A DNA stretch of 64,000 nt from the NCBI GenBank assembly GCA_016194305.1, contig JACQBW010000001.1, forward strand, positions 44,927 to 108,926, read 5' to 3'. The notes under the pieces are model-generated. The model was not told the origin of the DNA and did no database searches. It worked only from the letters and a program-made list of their open reading frames with translations. Of this stretch, positions 62,368-64,000 are shown one piece after another; positions within the stretch are counted from its first letter, which is position 1, and each line of letters opens with the position of its first letter. Position numbers and translations under genes: made by a program. The DNA is from Nitrospirota bacterium. GTDB taxonomy: Bacteria; Nitrospirota; Nitrospiria; JACQBW01.

Positions 62368-64000
62368 TTAACCCAACGCGTTGAGAGCCGACCCCGCTTT
62401 AAACCAACCGATCTGTTGGGTGGTCATACTGTGACGTGTCTCGATCTTCACCGTCCTTCCATCTTTCTTATGAATCGTCAACTCTACCGGTTTTCCGGGC
62501 GACAGTTGCGAAAGGCCCGTGACGTCTATCGAATCGGTTTGTTCGATCTGGTCATAATCACCCGGATTTGAAAAGGTCAAAGGAAGAATCCCCTGTTTTT
62601 TCAAATTCGTTTCATGAATTCTCGCAAAACTGCGCGTCAAGACCACGAGGACTCCTAAAAACCGGGGAGACATGGCGGCATGCTCACGACTGCTCCCTTC
62701 GCCGTAGTTCTCATCTCCAATTGCGATACTTCCAATTCCCTTGGCTTTATATCTCCTGGCAATCTGGGACATGGTCAGACCGTTCTCTCCGGTCAGGACA
62801 TCGGTTCCCTTCCCTTTTTCGGCACTGAAGAAGGCATTGGTCGCACCGAGAAACATATTGTCGCTGATTTTGTCGAGGTGTCCCCGATATTTCAGCCAGG
62901 GACCTGCGGGTGAAATATGGTCAGTCGTAGTTTTTCCTTTGGTCTTGATCAAGATCGGAAGATTTTTAAAATCTCCCCCGTTCCATTTCGGAAAGGGCTG
63001 TAACAATTGCAGTCTCTCGCTATCGGCCGGGATATCGATTTTGACCTTGCTCCCATCCGGAGGCGGGGTGATAAATCCTTCCTCTCCTTTGGCAAATCCT
63101 TTTGCGGGAATTTGATCGGCATGCGGAGGCGAAAAAGTCACCTCTTTACCATCAGCGGTTTTGATCTTCCCTGAGACGGGATTAAAAGTCAGATCTCCTG
63201 CAAAGGCGAGCGCGGTCACAATTTCAGGAGAAGCGATGAAAGCAAGCGTTTCATTGATGCCATCCGCCCTCCCTTGAAAGTTCCGGTTATAAGAGGTGAT
63301 GATAGAATTAGGTTCTCCTGCTTTCACATCGCTCCGTTTCCACTGGCCGATGCAGGGACCACAGGCATTGGCCATCACCGTGGCACCCATCTTTTCAAAA
63401 TCGGCCAGGAATCCGTCTCTTTTCATGGTATGGTAGATCCTTTCTGACCCCGGTGTCACAAGAAATGCGGCTTTTGATTTCAAACCAGCGGACAACCCCT
63501 GTTTGGCGATATGATCCGCCCGGCCGATATCTTCATAAGAGGAATTGGTGCAGCTTCCAATCAATGCGGAACTCAGTTTCGCAGGATAGTTTTTCTCGAG
63601 GACTTCCGCGGCAAATTTCGAGATCGGCCTGGCGAGGTCCGGTGAATGCGGTCCTACCACATACGGTTCCAGCGTCGACAGATCAATTTCGATGACCTCA
63701 TCATAGAATTTCTCCGGCGAGGCATAGACTTCCGGATCGGCCACGAGTGAATCTTTGTTGGCATCGGCGAGCTTGGCGTACTCCGCCCTTTCGGTCGCCT
63801 TCAAATATGCGGCCATACTGGCGTCGTAAGGAAAGATCGACGTGGTAGCCCCAAGTTCAGCACCCATGTTGGTGATGGTCCCTTTTCCTGTCGCGCTGAT
63901 CGTTGCCGCACCCGATCCGAAATACTCCAGAATCTTGTTCGTTCCCCCTTTGGTGGTCAGAAGACCGCAGAGATAAAGGATCACATCTTTCGGTGCGGTC
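62368..64000 (-). CDS. Aconitate hydratase (partial, N-terminus beyond right edge)
   Basis: About 543 C-terminal residues are present; the frame is open to base 64000 and the true start lies outside. The mitochondrial-type aconitase is recognised from ATGKGTITNMGAELGATTSI, ALIGSCTNSSYEDIGRADH (cluster Cys and catalytic region) and ANACGPCIGQWKRSD, which supplies the other two Fe-S Cys. AMSPRFLGVLVVLTRSFARI and the swivel-domain segment IAIGDENYGEGSSREHA complete the fold. It isomerises citrate and isocitrate. Confidence 0.94.
   Translation of the reverse strand, partial: TAPKDVILYLCGLLTTKGGTNKILEYFGSGAATISATGKGTITNMGAELGATTSIFPYDASMAAYLKATERAEYAKLADANKDSLVADPEVYASPEKFYDEVIEIDLSTLEPYVVGPHSPDLARPISKFAAEVLEKNYPAKLSSALIGSCTNSSYEDIGRADHIAKQGLSAGLKSKAAFLVTPGSERIYHTMKRDGFLADFEKMGATVMANACGPCIGQWKRSDVKAGEPNSIITSYNRNFQGRADGINETLAFIASPEIVTALAFAGDLTFNPVSGKIKTADGKEVTFSPPHADQIPAKGFAKGEEGFITPPPDGSKVKIDIPADSERLQLLQPFPKWNGGDFKNLPILIKTKGKTTTDHISPAGPWLKYRGHLDKISDNMFLGATNAFFSAEKGKGTDVLTGENGLTMSQIARRYKAKGIGSIAIGDENYGEGSSREHAAMSPRFLGVLVVLTRSFARIHETNLKKQGILPLTFSNPGDYDQIEQTDSIDVTGLSQLSPGKPVELTIHKKDGRTVKIETRHSMTTQQIGWFKAGSALNALG

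Overview
The window is chromosomal DNA from a Gram-negative bacterium. Outer-membrane beta-barrels, a CusCBA tripartite pump and CopB all imply an outer membrane. The compact run pheA-hisC-aroF-tyrA-aroA-cmk-plsC-rpsA-sppA-ihf, the mitochondrial-type aconitase and the rubrerythrin/GlpC/DUF3501/Fur set would fit Nitrospirota or a deltaproteobacterial-type lineage. That placement is an inference from gene content only.

Layout. 1-4.6 kb: lipid and general metabolism on the minus strand (FAD reductase running off the left edge, cyclopropane-fatty-acid synthase type methyltransferase, spermidine-synthase-like protein, SirB1 protein, eRF1-like protein). 4.8-16.4 kb: a stress-type cluster with a zinc alcohol dehydrogenase, MgtA-type ATPase, a ribosome-hibernation factor fused to a cold-shock-like domain, a DksA-like protein, GroEL without GroES, an aminoglycoside-phosphotransferase-like protein, PRPP synthetase, alpha/beta hydrolase, phosphoribosyltransferase, an outer-membrane protein and a zinc ribbon. 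16.9-20.9 kb: a GT-C-like membrane protein fused to 15 Sel1 repeats, then decayed mobile DNA (a RAYT relic and an IS3-type relic). 21.3-23.3 kb: a hybrid histidine kinase.

23.5-41.2 kb is the most distinctive region: a metal-resistance genomic island at the 3' end of tRNA-Gly(GCC). A 57-bp near-perfect copy of the tRNA 3' portion lies at 23541-23597, in the same orientation as the intact tRNA at 41151-41225. This is the geometry left by site-specific integration, but no integrase is recognisable. Cargo: an RcnR/FrmR-type regulator with a P1B-type ATPase that has an unusual membrane metal-site motif; a Spy-like protein, a YHS protein and a CopA-type Cu ATPase; CopA/CopB; CusCBA; and two paralogous small exported proteins of unknown function, one heading each copper unit.

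41.6-45.2 kb is accessory (orphan antitoxin, GT2 synthase with an exported partner, small proteins). 45.3-57.7 kb is core: hisS, a sugar epimerase, then the long minus-strand aromatic amino-acid/translation operon. 57.8-64 kb holds a methyltransferase, a PilZ protein, the peroxide-defence set DUF3501-GlpC-rubrerythrin-Fur and a partial aconitase.

A structured dispersed repeat occurs once inside the island (39121-39217) and once outside it (61717-61808). Its stems differ in sequence but keep pairing, so the folded form appears to be what is conserved.
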